A stretch of DNA of 64,000 bases from contig CAYJAJ010000003.1 in NCBI GenBank assembly GCA_964368495.1, positions 1-64,000 on the forward strand, in the 5' to 3' direction. The stretch comes from CALVGQ01 sp964368495. Lineage in GTDB: Bacteria; Bacillota_I; Bacilli_A; Erysipelotrichales; Erysipelotrichaceae. Position 1 is the first letter of the stretch. Each line of letters begins with the position of its first letter. The notes beneath the pieces were generated by a model. The model worked only from the letters and a program-made list of their open reading frames with translations. It was not told the DNA's origin and ran no database searches. Below, piece after piece: positions 7,079 to 16,703 of the stretch. Both the position numbers and the translations under genes were made by a program.

Positions 7079-10000
7079 ATGGCTTTAGTTAATAAAAGAA
7101 TTTTTGTTGAAAAGAAAAAAGGTTTTCAAACTGAGGCTGAAGACATATTTTCAACTTTAAAAGAGAACTTTAATGTTGAGGCAACCAACGTTCGTAAAAT
7201 CAATGTTTATGATGTTTTTAATATTGAAGAAGATATTTTGTCTGCTGCAATAAACACTGTTTTTACAGAAGTAATGGTTGATGATGTATTAGAAGAGTTA
7301 AATTTAAAAAATCAAATGGCAATAGTGATGGAAACATTACCTGGCCAATATGATCAAAGAGCTGATTCTGCAATGCAGTGTGTTCGTTTGCTTGATCCTA
7401 AATCAAATTGCACAATCACTACTGGACAAATCATAATATTAGAAAACAGTAATGAAGAAGAACGTGGTGTTGTAGAGAATTATTTAATTAATCCAATAGA
7501 AACACGTAAAAAAGATTTAAGTAAACTTGAAATAGATGTGAATGTAGAGGTTACACCGCTTGAGAGTTTTGATGGATTCATTAATTATGATGAAACAAAA
7601 TTAAAAGCTTTTCATAAAAAATTAGGATTAGCAATGTCACTTGCTGATTTATTAACTGTGCAAAAATATTTTAAAGAAGATGAAAATCGTGATCCAAAAG
7701 AAACCGAAATTAAAGTATTGGATACTTATTGGTCTGATCACTGCCGTCATACAACTTTTGAAACATGCCTAACGAGTTTAGAAATAAAATCAGATAAGTT
7801 TCATGATAGCATTCAAGCAGCATTTGATTTATATTGTTCATTAAGAAATGAAGCAAAAAGAAATGAAAAACCAATGACTTTAATGGATATGGGAACAATT
7901 AATGCACGCATATTAAAACAAAGAGGTTTAGCAAATGATGTAGAAGTCTCTAAAGAAATCAATGCTTGCAGTGTTTTTGTGGATGTGGATGTGGATGGGC
8001 AAATTGAAAAATGGCTACTACAATTTAAAAATGAAACTCATAACCACCCAACAGAAATTGAGCCATTTGGTGGTGCATCGACATGTATTGGAGGAGCTAT
8101 TCGTGATCCACTTAGTGGACGTAGTTATGTTTATCAAGCCATGCGTATTTCAGGCTGTGCTGATGTTTTAGCGCCAATTGAAAATACTTTAGCTGGTAAA
8201 TTGCCTCAAAAAGTTATTAGTAAAAAGGCAACTGCTGGAAATTCATCTTATGGAAATCAAATTGGTTTAGCAACAACTTATGTAAAAGAAATTTATCATG
8301 ATAAATATGTGGCTAAACATATGGAAGTTGGAGCAGTTGTCGGAGCCATTAAAGCTAGTGATGTAAAGCGTATTGAACCTGATGAAAATGATATCATCAT
8401 TCTTTTAGGTGGAAGAACTGGACGAGATGGTATTGGTGGAGCTACCGGTTCTAGTAAAGAACATACAATGGCATCACTTGATACTTGCGCTAGCGAAGTT
8501 CAAAAAGGAAATGCAGTTGAAGAGCGAAAAATTCAACGATTATTTAGAAATCCAGAGTGCACAAAATTAATTAAAAAATGCAATGATTTTGGTGCTGGTG
8601 GAGTATGTGTTGCTATTGGTGAATTAGCTGACGGACTTGTGATTCATCTTGATCAAGTACGTACAAAATATGCAGGATTAAATGCGACTGAAATTGCGAT
8701 TAGTGAAAGTCAAGAGCGCATGGCAGTTGTAATTAGAAAAGACGACAAAGAAGCATTCTTAAAGTTAGCGCATTTAGAAAACTTAGAAGCTTATCAAGTA
8801 GCAGAAGTTACTGCAAATCCACGCCTAGTTATGAAATACAAGGATGAGGTTATTGTTGATGTTGCAAGATGGTTTGTGGATACTGCTGGAGTTCGTCAAA
8901 ACGCTCAAGTTATCATTAGTGACCAAGATGGCATTAATCCATTTGTAAGTTGTAAGCTAACCAAAGATAACATCTTAAAAATGATGTCGGATAAAAATGT
9001 GGCATGTCAAAAAGGATTAGTAGAAAATTTTGATGCGTCGATTGGGTCAACAACAGTACTGATGCCTTTTGGAGGTAAAACTCAAATGACACCGACGCAA
9101 GCATCTGTTCAAAAACTTCCAGTATTAAGCGGGAAAACGACCACATGTAGTGTTCTTGCTTATGGATATAATCCAAAGTTAATGGATTACAGTTGCTTTA
9201 TTGGAGCACAAGCGAGTGTTCTTGATTCTATGGCAAAAACTGTAGCTGTAGGTGGGAATATTGACTCTGTTTATTTTTCATTTCAAGAATATTTTGAAAG
9301 ATTAAATCAAGACCCACTTCGCTGGGGGAAAGTTGCGGAAGCGCTTCTTGGAACAATTCATGTGCAAAATTATTTTAATAAAGCTGCAATTGGTGGAAAG
9401 GACTCAATGTCAGGGACATTCAATGAATACAATGTTGTGCCGACATTAATCAGTTTTGCATGTAGTCATGCTAATACAAAAAATATAATTTCTCCAGAAT
9501 TAAAAGCGAGTGGGAATGTGTTGTCTGTTTATTTACCAAAAATGAATGCAGATGAAACTTTTGATTTAGATAGCTATAAAAATAACTTTGAACAAGTAGA
9601 ATTAGGCATTAAAAACAAAGAAATAATCAGTGCTTATGTTGTTGAAGAAGGTGGAGTTTTAGCAGCTTGCTTTAAAATGAGTTTTGGAAATAAAATAGGC
9701 TTTCATTTACAAAGTGACATTGATTTAATGAAGTATACTGTAGGGGCGATTGTTGTGGAAAGTAGCAAGGAACTTGCGAATGCAACAAAAATTGGTTTGA
9801 CTACAGATAAAGATTATGTAGTTAATGAAATCTGTTTATCACAGGATGAAGTGCTTCATGCTTGGACTTCAACTTTTAATACACTTTATCCAATGAGTGC
9901 GAAGGCAAAAACTTCAAAAGCAGAAGTGGTTGACTATAAAACAAATAATAGAGTTAAGGCAAAAAACTGTGTCGATGATGTAAAAGTTTGTATTCCTGTG

Positions 10001-10780
10001 TTTCCAGGAAATAACTGCGAATTTGATATGAAACGTGCTTTTGAAGAAGAAGGTGCTAAAGCAGAAATATTTGTATTTAGAAACCTTACTGAAAAAGATG
10101 TTACAGATAGCATTGATGAAATGGTAAAACAAATTGATGCTTGTCATATCTTCGCAATTCCTGGAGGTTTCTCATCTGGAGATGAACCTGATGGAAGCGC
10201 AAAATTTATCGTTAATGTTTTACAAAATGAAAAAATTAAATCAGCAATTAATCGATTAAAAGAACGTGATGGTCTGATTTTAGGAATTTGTAATGGTTTC
10301 CAAGCGCTAATTAAATCAGGATTGCTTCCATATGGTGAGGTTTCAAACTTAACTGATAAGGATTCAACACTTGTAAGAAATGACATCAATCGCCATATTT
10401 CTGCGATGGTACAAACTAGAGTGGCTTCAAATAACAGTCCTTGGTTACAAGATTTAACTGTGGGAGAAGTTCATAGTATTGCGGTTAGTCATGGTGAAGG
10501 GAAATTTGTGGTTAGTGAGGAAAACCTTAAAAAATACATTGCCAATGGCCAAATTGCTTTCCAATATTGTGATGAATTTGGAAATCCTACAATGGATGAA
10601 CATTATAACTTCAACGGTTCAACATTTGCAATAGAAGGTCTTGTATCAGTTGATGGGAAAGTTTTAGGAAAAATGGGACATTCTGAGCGTTATTTTGAAG
10701 ATGTGTTTAAAAATATTCCTGGAAATAAAAAACAGAATATATTTGCTAGTGGTGTAAATTACTTTAGAAAGGACAAATAA
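7079..10780 (+). CDS. purL: Phosphoribosylformylglycinamidine synthase, single-chain form
   Basis: Converts FGAR, glutamine and ATP to FGAM. At 1233 aa it fuses the synthetase core and the glutaminase that many Bacilli split into PurS, PurL and PurQ. Order: N-terminal PurS-like region, two AIRS-type ATP-binding halves (QFKNETHNHPTEIEPFGGA near residue 320), and a C-terminal class I amidotransferase beginning IPVFPGNNCEFD. In that domain GICNGFQALIKSGLLP carries the nucleophilic Cys and SHGEGKF the catalytic His. A GGGGG ribosome binding site lies before the ATG. It belongs to the type usual in Clostridia and Erysipelotrichia. Confidence 0.96.
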   Translation: MALVNKRIFVEKKKGFQTEAEDIFSTLKENFNVEATNVRKINVYDVFNIEEDILSAAINTVFTEVMVDDVLEELNLKNQMAIVMETLPGQYDQRADSAMQCVRLLDPKSNCTITTGQIIILENSNEEERGVVENYLINPIETRKKDLSKLEIDVNVEVTPLESFDGFINYDETKLKAFHKKLGLAMSLADLLTVQKYFKEDENRDPKETEIKVLDTYWSDHCRHTTFETCLTSLEIKSDKFHDSIQAAFDLYCSLRNEAKRNEKPMTLMDMGTINARILKQRGLANDVEVSKEINACSVFVDVDVDGQIEKWLLQFKNETHNHPTEIEPFGGASTCIGGAIRDPLSGRSYVYQAMRISGCADVLAPIENTLAGKLPQKVISKKATAGNSSYGNQIGLATTYVKEIYHDKYVAKHMEVGAVVGAIKASDVKRIEPDENDIIILLGGRTGRDGIGGATGSSKEHTMASLDTCASEVQKGNAVEERKIQRLFRNPECTKLIKKCNDFGAGGVCVAIGELADGLVIHLDQVRTKYAGLNATEIAISESQERMAVVIRKDDKEAFLKLAHLENLEAYQVAEVTANPRLVMKYKDEVIVDVARWFVDTAGVRQNAQVIISDQDGINPFVSCKLTKDNILKMMSDKNVACQKGLVENFDASIGSTTVLMPFGGKTQMTPTQASVQKLPVLSGKTTTCSVLAYGYNPKLMDYSCFIGAQASVLDSMAKTVAVGGNIDSVYFSFQEYFERLNQDPLRWGKVAEALLGTIHVQNYFNKAAIGGKDSMSGTFNEYNVVPTLISFACSHANTKNIISPELKASGNVLSVYLPKMNADETFDLDSYKNNFEQVELGIKNKEIISAYVVEEGGVLAACFKMSFGNKIGFHLQSDIDLMKYTVGAIVVESSKELANATKIGLTTDKDYVVNEICLSQDEVLHAWTSTFNTLYPMSAKAKTSKAEVVDYKTNNRVKAKNCVDDVKVCIPVFPGNNCEFDMKRAFEEEGAKAEIFVFRNLTEKDVTDSIDEMVKQIDACHIFAIPGGFSSGDEPDGSAKFIVNVLQNEKIKSAINRLKERDGLILGICNGFQALIKSGLLPYGEVSNLTDKDSTLVRNDINRHISAMVQTRVASNNSPWLQDLTVGEVHSIAVSHGEGKFVVSEENLKKYIANGQIAFQYCDEFGNPTMDEHYNFNGSTFAIEGLVSVDGKVLGKMGHSERYFEDVFKNIPGNKKQNIFASGVNYFRKDK

Positions 10781-10781
10781 A

Positions 10782-11807
10782 ATGTCAAATCGTTATGAAG
10801 AGGCTGGAGTTAGCTTAGAAGCTGGCTATGAATCAGTAGAACGTATTAAAAAGCATGTTGCTCGAACTCAACGTCTAGGAATGATGAGTTCTATCGGATC
10901 TTTTGGTGGTTTATTTGATTTATCTTTGCTTAATTTGAAAGAACCCGTTTTAGTCAGTGGAACAGATGGAGTAGGGACAAAACTAAAATTAGCATTTTTA
11001 ATGGATAAACATGATACAATCGGCCAAGATGTAGTGGCGATGTGTGTCAATGATGTTATCGCACAAGGAGCGACACCATTATATTTTCTAGATTATATAG
11101 CAGTTGGAAAAAACTATCCTGAAAAGATTGAGCAAATTGTAAAAGGCGTTGCAGATGGATGTGTTCTTGCGAACTGTGCTTTAGTTGGTGGAGAAACTGC
11201 AGAAATGCCAGATATGTATGCTGATGATGATTATGATATTGCAGGATTCACTGTTGGTGCAGTTGAAAAAAGCCAAATCATTACTGGAGAAAAAACAAAA
11301 GCAGGAGATGTAGTAATTGGACTTGCGAGTAGTGGTGTGCATTCTAATGGGTTTAGTCTGGTTAGAAAAATTGTTCTTAAAGATAATCATGTGGATATTA
11401 ATATGTACATGGATGAATTGAAAACTACTTTAGGAGATGCTTTATTAACTCCGACGCACATTTATGTCAAATCAGTTTTAAATGTTCTTAAAGAAGTCGA
11501 TGTGCATGGGATCGCTCATATTACTGGGGGAGGGTTTCATGAAAATATGCCACGTTGTCTTAACAAGGGACTTGGAATACATATTAATAAAGGGTCATGG
11601 GATATACTCCCAATATTTAATGTGTTGCAAAAACTTTCTTCAATGGACGAAAATGAAATGTACAATGTTTTCAATATGGGGATAGGTATGATTTTAGTTG
11701 TGGATGAAAAAGATGTAGAAAAAACACTTGAGATCTGTAAAGTCAATAATGAGAAAGCATCTGTTATCGGTTATGTTACTGATAGTGAAGGGGTTGTGAT
11801 TGAGTGA
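10782..11807 (+). CDS. purM: Phosphoribosylformylglycinamidine cyclo-ligase
   Basis: AIR synthetase: ATP-dependent ring closure of FGAM. The 341 aa match the family. Motifs seen: YEEAGVSLEAGYESV at the N-terminus, SGTDGVGTKLKLA near residue 60, VGGETAEMPDMY near residue 136, and THITGGG-like AHITGGGFHENMPR. It starts one base after the purL stop, with AGAAAGGAC as ribosome binding site within purL, and overlaps purN by four bases. Confidence 0.96.
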   Translation: MSNRYEEAGVSLEAGYESVERIKKHVARTQRLGMMSSIGSFGGLFDLSLLNLKEPVLVSGTDGVGTKLKLAFLMDKHDTIGQDVVAMCVNDVIAQGATPLYFLDYIAVGKNYPEKIEQIVKGVADGCVLANCALVGGETAEMPDMYADDDYDIAGFTVGAVEKSQIITGEKTKAGDVVIGLASSGVHSNGFSLVRKIVLKDNHVDINMYMDELKTTLGDALLTPTHIYVKSVLNVLKEVDVHGIAHITGGGFHENMPRCLNKGLGIHINKGSWDILPIFNVLQKLSSMDENEMYNVFNMGIGMILVVDEKDVEKTLEICKVNNEKASVIGYVTDSEGVVIE

Positions 11808-12376
11808 AAAAAATAGCAGTATTTGCATCCGGTACAGGAACTAATTTCGATGCAATTACAAAATCAATTCAAGATGGGTATTTGCGTGCTGAAGTTGTTT
11901 TAGTTGTAGTTGATAAACCGTCTGCATTGGTTATTGAAAAAGCTCATAATCAAGGGATAGAAACCTTCGTTTTTAGCGCAAAAGATTATGAAAATAAAGT
12001 TGCTTATGAAAAGGATATTGTAAAAAAATGTCATGAAAAGGGTGTTGAATGGATAGCTCTAGCTGGTTATATGAAATTGGTTGGAGAGGTTCTTCTTGAT
12101 GCTTATGAAAATAAAATTATAAATATTCATCCATCGCTTTTACCTGCTTTTAAAGGAAAAGATGCGATTAAACAAGCAATTGAATACAACGTAAAAGTTA
12201 TGGGAGTATCAATTCATTATGTGGATGCGAGTTTAGATGGTGGAAAGATAATTGCTCAACAAGCGTTTAATGTGGATGAAAAATTTACAAACGAAGAAAT
12301 AGAGAAACAAGTACATGAGATTGAACATCAATTGTATCCAAAAACATTAAAAAAATTATTGGAGGATGAAGTATGA
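11804..12376 (+). CDS. purN: Phosphoribosylglycinamide formyltransferase
   Basis: Transfers a formyl group from 10-formyltetrahydrofolate to GAR. It begins at GTG 11804, which overlaps the purM stop as GTGA. VFASGTGTNFDAI is the N-terminal phosphate loop. AGYMKLVG and INIHPSLLPAFKGKDA carry the catalytic Asn-His pair, and HYVDASLDGGKIIAQ the Asp. At 190 aa it has the normal length. Its overlaps with purM and purH make translational coupling likely. Confidence 0.95.
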   Translation: MKKIAVFASGTGTNFDAITKSIQDGYLRAEVVLVVVDKPSALVIEKAHNQGIETFVFSAKDYENKVAYEKDIVKKCHEKGVEWIALAGYMKLVGEVLLDAYENKIINIHPSLLPAFKGKDAIKQAIEYNVKVMGVSIHYVDASLDGGKIIAQQAFNVDEKFTNEEIEKQVHEIEHQLYPKTLKKLLEDEV

Positions 12377-13905
12377 GAAGAGCGTTAATTAGTGTTAGTG
12401 ATAAATCCAATTTGATTCCTTTTGTGAAAGGGTTAGTTGAATGTGGTTTTGAGATTATCTCTACAGGGGGAACTAAAAAATTTATTGAGGATGCTGGCAT
12501 TAAAACTATCTCGATTGATGAAGTTACAAATTTTCCTGAGATGTTAGATGGGCGTGTAAAAACACTTCATCCGAAGATCCATGGAGGATTACTTGCGATT
12601 CGTGATAAAGAGAATCATGTGGCAAGCATGAACGAACATCACATTTCACCAATTGATTTAGTGTGTGTTAACTTATATCCGTTTAAAGAAACAATTTCTA
12701 AAGCGAATTTTACTCACGAGGAAGCAATTGAAAACATAGATATTGGTGGTCCTAGTATGATACGAAGTGCTGCTAAAAATCATCGTTTTGTAACTGTTGT
12801 TACTGATGCATGTGATTACGATGTTGTCTTAAGTGAAATAAAAGAATATCAAGATACAAAATTTGAAACTCGTCAAAAATTAGCAGCTAAAGCATTTAGA
12901 ACTACAGCTGCTTATGATGCAATGATTCAAGAATATTTTACTAATTATGTAGAAGAAGAAAACCCAGAAAAAATAATAAAAGCATATGATTTAAAACAAA
13001 CACTGCGTTATGGAGAAAATCCACATCAAGGTGCATCGTTTTATAGCGATATTAAAAAAGTACGCTATTCAATAGCAACAGCAGTTCAATTACATGGTAA
13101 AGAACTTTCTTATAACAACATCCAAGATGCAGCAGCAACACTTCAAATCTTAAAAGAGTTTCATGGTGAACCGGCAGTGGTTGCGGTTAAACATATGAAT
13201 CCTTGTGGAGTGGGCATTGCTGAAGATATTACTGAAGCGTGGGAAAAAGCTTATGAATCCGATCCAATTAGCATTTTTGGAGGAATTGTGGCTTTAAATG
13301 AGGAAGTCAATGTTGAAATTGCTGAAGCAATGAGTAAAATCTTTTTAGAAATTATATTAGCTCCTTCCTTTGATAAAGAAGCATTAGAAATTTTGTCAAA
13401 AAAGAAAAATATTCGACTTATGACATTTGATTTAAATGGAGAAGATGCAGAAGATAAATGTGTTAGTGTAAGCGGTGGATTGTTGATGCAATCTGAAAAT
13501 CATGTTCAATCTAGTTTTGATAACTGTGAAGTTGTTACAGAATTAATCCCAACAACAGAACAAATGGATGATTGTTTATTTGGAGAAAAAGTTGTAAAAC
13601 ATGTTAAATCCAATGCAATTGTAATAGTGAAAGATGGACAAACAGTTGGAATTGGAGCTGGACAAATGAATCGTGTTGGTGCAGCGTTGATTGCATTAAA
13701 TCAAGCTGGTGAAAAAGCAAAAGGGGCAACATTGGCATCAGATGCTTTCTTTCCAATGAATGACACTGTTGAACTTGCAAGTAAATATGGTATCGCATGT
13801 ATTATCCAACCAGGTGGTTCAATCAAAGATCAAGATTCAATTGATATGGCTAATGAAAAAAACATCGCAATGGTTAAAACTGGAATTAGGCATTTTAAAC
13901 ACTAA
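12373..13905 (+). CDS. purH: Bifunctional AICAR formyltransferase / IMP cyclohydrolase
   Basis: Catalyses the last two steps to IMP. The N-terminal IMP cyclohydrolase domain (about residues 1-190) shows the MGS-like fold with ISTGGTKKFIEDAG, HPKIHGGLLAIR and NIDIGGPSMIRSAAKN. The AICAR transformylase domain follows, with LRYGENPHQGASFY near residue 215 and the catalytic VAVKHMNPCG. At 510 aa it is complete. ATG 12373 overlaps the purN stop as ATGA, and the stop overlaps the purD start as TAATG. Confidence 0.96.
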   Translation: MRRALISVSDKSNLIPFVKGLVECGFEIISTGGTKKFIEDAGIKTISIDEVTNFPEMLDGRVKTLHPKIHGGLLAIRDKENHVASMNEHHISPIDLVCVNLYPFKETISKANFTHEEAIENIDIGGPSMIRSAAKNHRFVTVVTDACDYDVVLSEIKEYQDTKFETRQKLAAKAFRTTAAYDAMIQEYFTNYVEEENPEKIIKAYDLKQTLRYGENPHQGASFYSDIKKVRYSIATAVQLHGKELSYNNIQDAAATLQILKEFHGEPAVVAVKHMNPCGVGIAEDITEAWEKAYESDPISIFGGIVALNEEVNVEIAEAMSKIFLEIILAPSFDKEALEILSKKKNIRLMTFDLNGEDAEDKCVSVSGGLLMQSENHVQSSFDNCEVVTELIPTTEQMDDCLFGEKVVKHVKSNAIVIVKDGQTVGIGAGQMNRVGAALIALNQAGEKAKGATLASDAFFPMNDTVELASKYGIACIIQPGGSIKDQDSIDMANEKNIAMVKTGIRHFKH

Positions 13906-15155
13906 TGGCTAAGGTACTAGTAATTGGAAGTGGCGGTCGAGAACATGCGATTGCCTACAAATTCAAACAAAGTGCAAATGTAGAGGAAGTGTTTGTAGCA
14001 CCTGGAAATCCAGGAATGAGCGATGTTGCTACAATCTTACCAATTGCACAAAATGACTATGAAAAACTTATTATGTTTGTGAAGGAAAAACAAATTGATT
14101 TGACATTTGTTGGTCCAGAAATTCCACTTTGTGATGGAATTGCAGATATTTTTGAAAAAGAGGGTTTACAGGTATTCGGTCCAAGTAAAGCAGCTGCAAA
14201 ACTAGAAGGAAGTAAAGTATTTTGTAAAGAAATTATGAAAAAGTACAATATTCCTACAGCAGCATATGAAAGCTTTTCAGATTATCATCTTGCACAAGAG
14301 TATTTAAGTAAACAAGAGATGCCTATCGTGTTAAAAGCGGATGGATTAGCTGCTGGAAAAGGAGTAATCATCGCCTTAACGATGGAAGAAGCACAAGCTG
14401 CACTGCATGAAATGATGTGCAATAAATTATTTAGTGATGCAGGTTTATCAGTTGTTATTGAAGAATTTTTAGAAGGTGAAGAGTTTTCTCAATTAGCTTT
14501 TGTGAATGGTGACTTAGTTGTACCAATGCAAATTGCCCAAGATCACAAACGTGCATTTGATAATGATGAAGGTTTAAATACAGGAGGCATGGGAGCTTAT
14601 ACACCAGTAAATCATCTGCCTCAGGTCGCGATAGACGATGCAATTGCGCAAATTATGAAACCAATGGCTCAAGCAATGGTTAGTGAAGGAACACCATTTG
14701 TAGGAGTTCTATATGGCGGTTGCATGTGGACAAAAAAAGGTGTGAAGACGATTGAATTTAATGTTCGATTTGGTGATCCTGAAACTGAGGTTTTACTTCT
14801 ATCAATGGAAGATGATTTATACGAAGTTTGTATGAAAGTTTTAAATAAGGAAGAAGTTACTTTAACTTGGAGTGATGATGCAGTAATCGGTGTTGTTCTT
14901 GCAAGTGAAGGATATCCTGAAAACTATACTAAAGGTGCGGTTATTTCTGGATTAAGCGATGTTAATACACCAGTATTTCACATGGGTACTGCAATAAATG
15001 ATGGACAACTCGTGTCAAATGGTGGACGTGTTTTATTTGTAACTGCCAGTGCGAAAACGTTAAAGCAAGCGCAAGAAATTGTTTATCAAGAAGCTAAAAA
15101 AGTAAACTGTGATTCTTTATTTTATCGCAATGATATAGGAAGTAAGGGATTATAA
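13905..15155 (+). CDS. purD: Phosphoribosylamine--glycine ligase
   Basis: ATP-grasp enzyme forming GAR from phosphoribosylamine, glycine and ATP. VLVIGSGGREHAIAYK is at the N-terminus and FVGPEIPLCDGIAD follows. The ATP-grasp core includes VLKADGLAAGKGV, NTGGMGAYTPV and FNVRFGDPETEVLL. At 416 aa it is of typical length. It overlaps purH by one base and ends the operon at a strong terminator. The window's operon lacks purF, purC, purB and purK, which must lie elsewhere if the pathway is complete. Confidence 0.96.
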   Translation: MAKVLVIGSGGREHAIAYKFKQSANVEEVFVAPGNPGMSDVATILPIAQNDYEKLIMFVKEKQIDLTFVGPEIPLCDGIADIFEKEGLQVFGPSKAAAKLEGSKVFCKEIMKKYNIPTAAYESFSDYHLAQEYLSKQEMPIVLKADGLAAGKGVIIALTMEEAQAALHEMMCNKLFSDAGLSVVIEEFLEGEEFSQLAFVNGDLVVPMQIAQDHKRAFDNDEGLNTGGMGAYTPVNHLPQVAIDDAIAQIMKPMAQAMVSEGTPFVGVLYGGCMWTKKGVKTIEFNVRFGDPETEVLLLSMEDDLYEVCMKVLNKEEVTLTWSDDAVIGVVLASEGYPENYTKGAVISGLSDVNTPVFHMGTAINDGQLVSNGGRVLFVTASAKTLKQAQEIVYQEAKKVNCDSLFYRNDIGSKGL

Positions 15156-15160
15156 TAAGA

Positions 15161-15191
15161 AAAACTCTCTATCATATGATAGAGAGTTTTT
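15161..15191 (+). terminator. Terminator of the pur operon (perfect palindrome)
   Basis: The stretch 15161-15190 is a perfect inverted repeat: AAAACTCTCTATCAT is followed immediately by its reverse complement, ending in TTTT. It could act in both directions. Confidence 0.9.
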
Positions 15192-15283
15192 GATATGCCT
15201 TACAAATAAAAAATAAACATTTCTGTTTATAGTAGGGTTATATTATCTCATGCACATTCATTATAACATAGTTAATTAAATAT

Positions 15284-15313
15284 TTAAAGAATGTACATGT
15301 CATAACATATAAT
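15284..15313 (+). promoter_or_regulatory. Candidate promoter of hpf
   Basis: TATAAT (15308-15313) lies 36 bases before the hpf start. The best upstream element, TTAAAG (15284-15289, 18-bp spacer), is a poor -35. The rest of the 190-base gap after purD is A+T-rich with no other feature seen. Confidence 0.4.
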
Positions 15314-15348
15314 TTATAATAAATATATAGTTATAGGAGGAAACAACT

Positions 15349-15876
15349 ATGAAAATCGAAATAATTGGTAAAAACATTACAGTTACAGATGGAATGAGAA
15401 CAAAGATTGAAAATAAGCTTAATTTTTTAGAAAAATATTTCTTGATTGATGAAGAAACTTCGGCAAGAGTAGTGGTTCGTGTGTATCCTAATAATCAAAA
15501 AATTGAAGTAACTATCCCAACAAAAATGGCAATCTTAAGAGCAGAGGTGGTTCACGATGACTTATATGCTGCTATTGACTTGGTTATTGATAAATTAGAA
15601 GATCAAATTCGTCGTCAAAAAACGCGTTTATCAAAAAAACATAAAGAAAAATTGGCGATGTCATTCATTGAAGAAGAGAATGTTGTGATTGAACCTACAG
15701 ATGTTATTGTTAGAACTAAAACAGTGAATGCAGAAGTAATGGATTTAGAAGAAGCAATTATGCGTATGGAAATGTTGAATCATAGTTTCTTTATCTTTAC
15801 TGATGAAGAAACTGATCAAATTGCGGTTGTATACAAACGTAATGATGGCGGATATGGCTGCATTGAAACTGAATAA
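15349..15876 (+). CDS. hpf: Ribosome hibernation-promoting factor, long form
   Basis: Binds the 30S decoding region and dimerises 70S ribosomes into inactive 100S particles in stationary phase. The 175 aa comprise an N-terminal beta-alpha S30AE domain (residues 1-95, MKIEIIGKNITVTDGM, then HDDLYAAIDLVIDKLEDQI), a charged linker, and the C-terminal dimerisation domain, with VRTKTVNAEVMDLEEAI and HSFFIFTDEETDQIAVVYKR. A strong AGGAGGA ribosome binding site precedes the ATG. It is monocistronic between two terminators. Confidence 0.95.
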   Translation: MKIEIIGKNITVTDGMRTKIENKLNFLEKYFLIDEETSARVVVRVYPNNQKIEVTIPTKMAILRAEVVHDDLYAAIDLVIDKLEDQIRRQKTRLSKKHKEKLAMSFIEEENVVIEPTDVIVRTKTVNAEVMDLEEAIMRMEMLNHSFFIFTDEETDQIAVVYKRNDGGYGCIETE

Positions 15877-15885
15877 GATATTGAG

Positions 15886-15919
15886 AACACAGTGAAAACT
15901 GTGTTTTTCTTTTTTTGTT
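15886..15919 (+). terminator. Terminator of hpf
   Basis: AACACAGT and ACTGTGTT pair around a GAAA tetraloop, followed by TTTCTTTTTTT. Confidence 0.88.
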
Positions 15920-15983
15920 GCATAAATTAGACAAATTTCACAGAGGGTAACAAAGTAGACTTAGTAATAGAAAGGAGAAAATC

Positions 15984-16703
15984 GTGGAAACTTATATTGA
16001 AGTTACTTGGTTGCTTTTACTGTTTATAACGTTAAGTGCACATTTATTGGCTAATGCCTTACTTTATCAAGTTACAAACATGCCAAAAATAGTTGTGGTT
16101 TCACTAATCTCAACAACGCTCTCTACGCTGTATTATTCGAGTTTTGTAGGATTATTTTTAATTAAAATTATAGAATGCATTTGTATATATAAATCGAATA
16201 TAAAAGCAAGTATGCAAATGCTGATCATTCATCTTTTTTATTTGTCTATTGGTTTAGTTTGGACACACGGTAAAATAGTGTGGATATTACTTTTTGTAAG
16301 AGATTCAAATACATCATGGATTGGTTTCTTAATTTTTTTAGTATTTGTAAATGTTGTTGTGAAAGTAATAGTAACACCAAAATTTGTAAAAAATGAATAT
16401 GAAATGGAATTCTTGCTTGAACTGAATAACCATCAGCAACGGTGTATGGGATTTATTGATACTGGTAATTCCCTAAGTTATAAAAAGAAACCAGTTCTAT
16501 TTTTATCAAATGATTATTTGAAGTTAACAAAAGATTTAGAAGGGCAGATTTTACATTATAAAACTGTAAATAAAGTATCTAGTTGTGTAGTATTTCCGTG
16601 TAAAGTACTAATAAATAAAACATGGAAGAAAGCCTATGTTTCCTACAGTGAACATATAAATAAGCCAATTGACTGTTTATTAAACCCACGGTTGTTTTAC
16701 TAA
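15984..16703 (+). CDS. spoIIGA: Sporulation sigma-E processing peptidase, SpoIIGA family
   Basis: Membrane aspartic protease that activates pro-sigma-E in the mother cell. About five hydrophobic segments occupy residues 1-130, and the soluble part carries GFIDTGNSLSYKKKP (Asp near residue 158), the family's aspartyl active-site motif. Adjacency to sigE, with a one-base overlap, fixes the identity. It starts at GTG 15984 after AAAGGAGAA. At 239 aa it is clearly shorter than the roughly 300-residue Bacillus protein, mainly in the loops of the soluble domain, but it ends with a C-terminal pattern (PIDCLLNPRLF) like other family members. Confidence 0.82.
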   Translation: METYIEVTWLLLLFITLSAHLLANALLYQVTNMPKIVVVSLISTTLSTLYYSSFVGLFLIKIIECICIYKSNIKASMQMLIIHLFYLSIGLVWTHGKIVWILLFVRDSNTSWIGFLIFLVFVNVVVKVIVTPKFVKNEYEMEFLLELNNHQQRCMGFIDTGNSLSYKKKPVLFLSNDYLKLTKDLEGQILHYKTVNKVSSCVVFPCKVLINKTWKKAYVSYSEHINKPIDCLLNPRLFY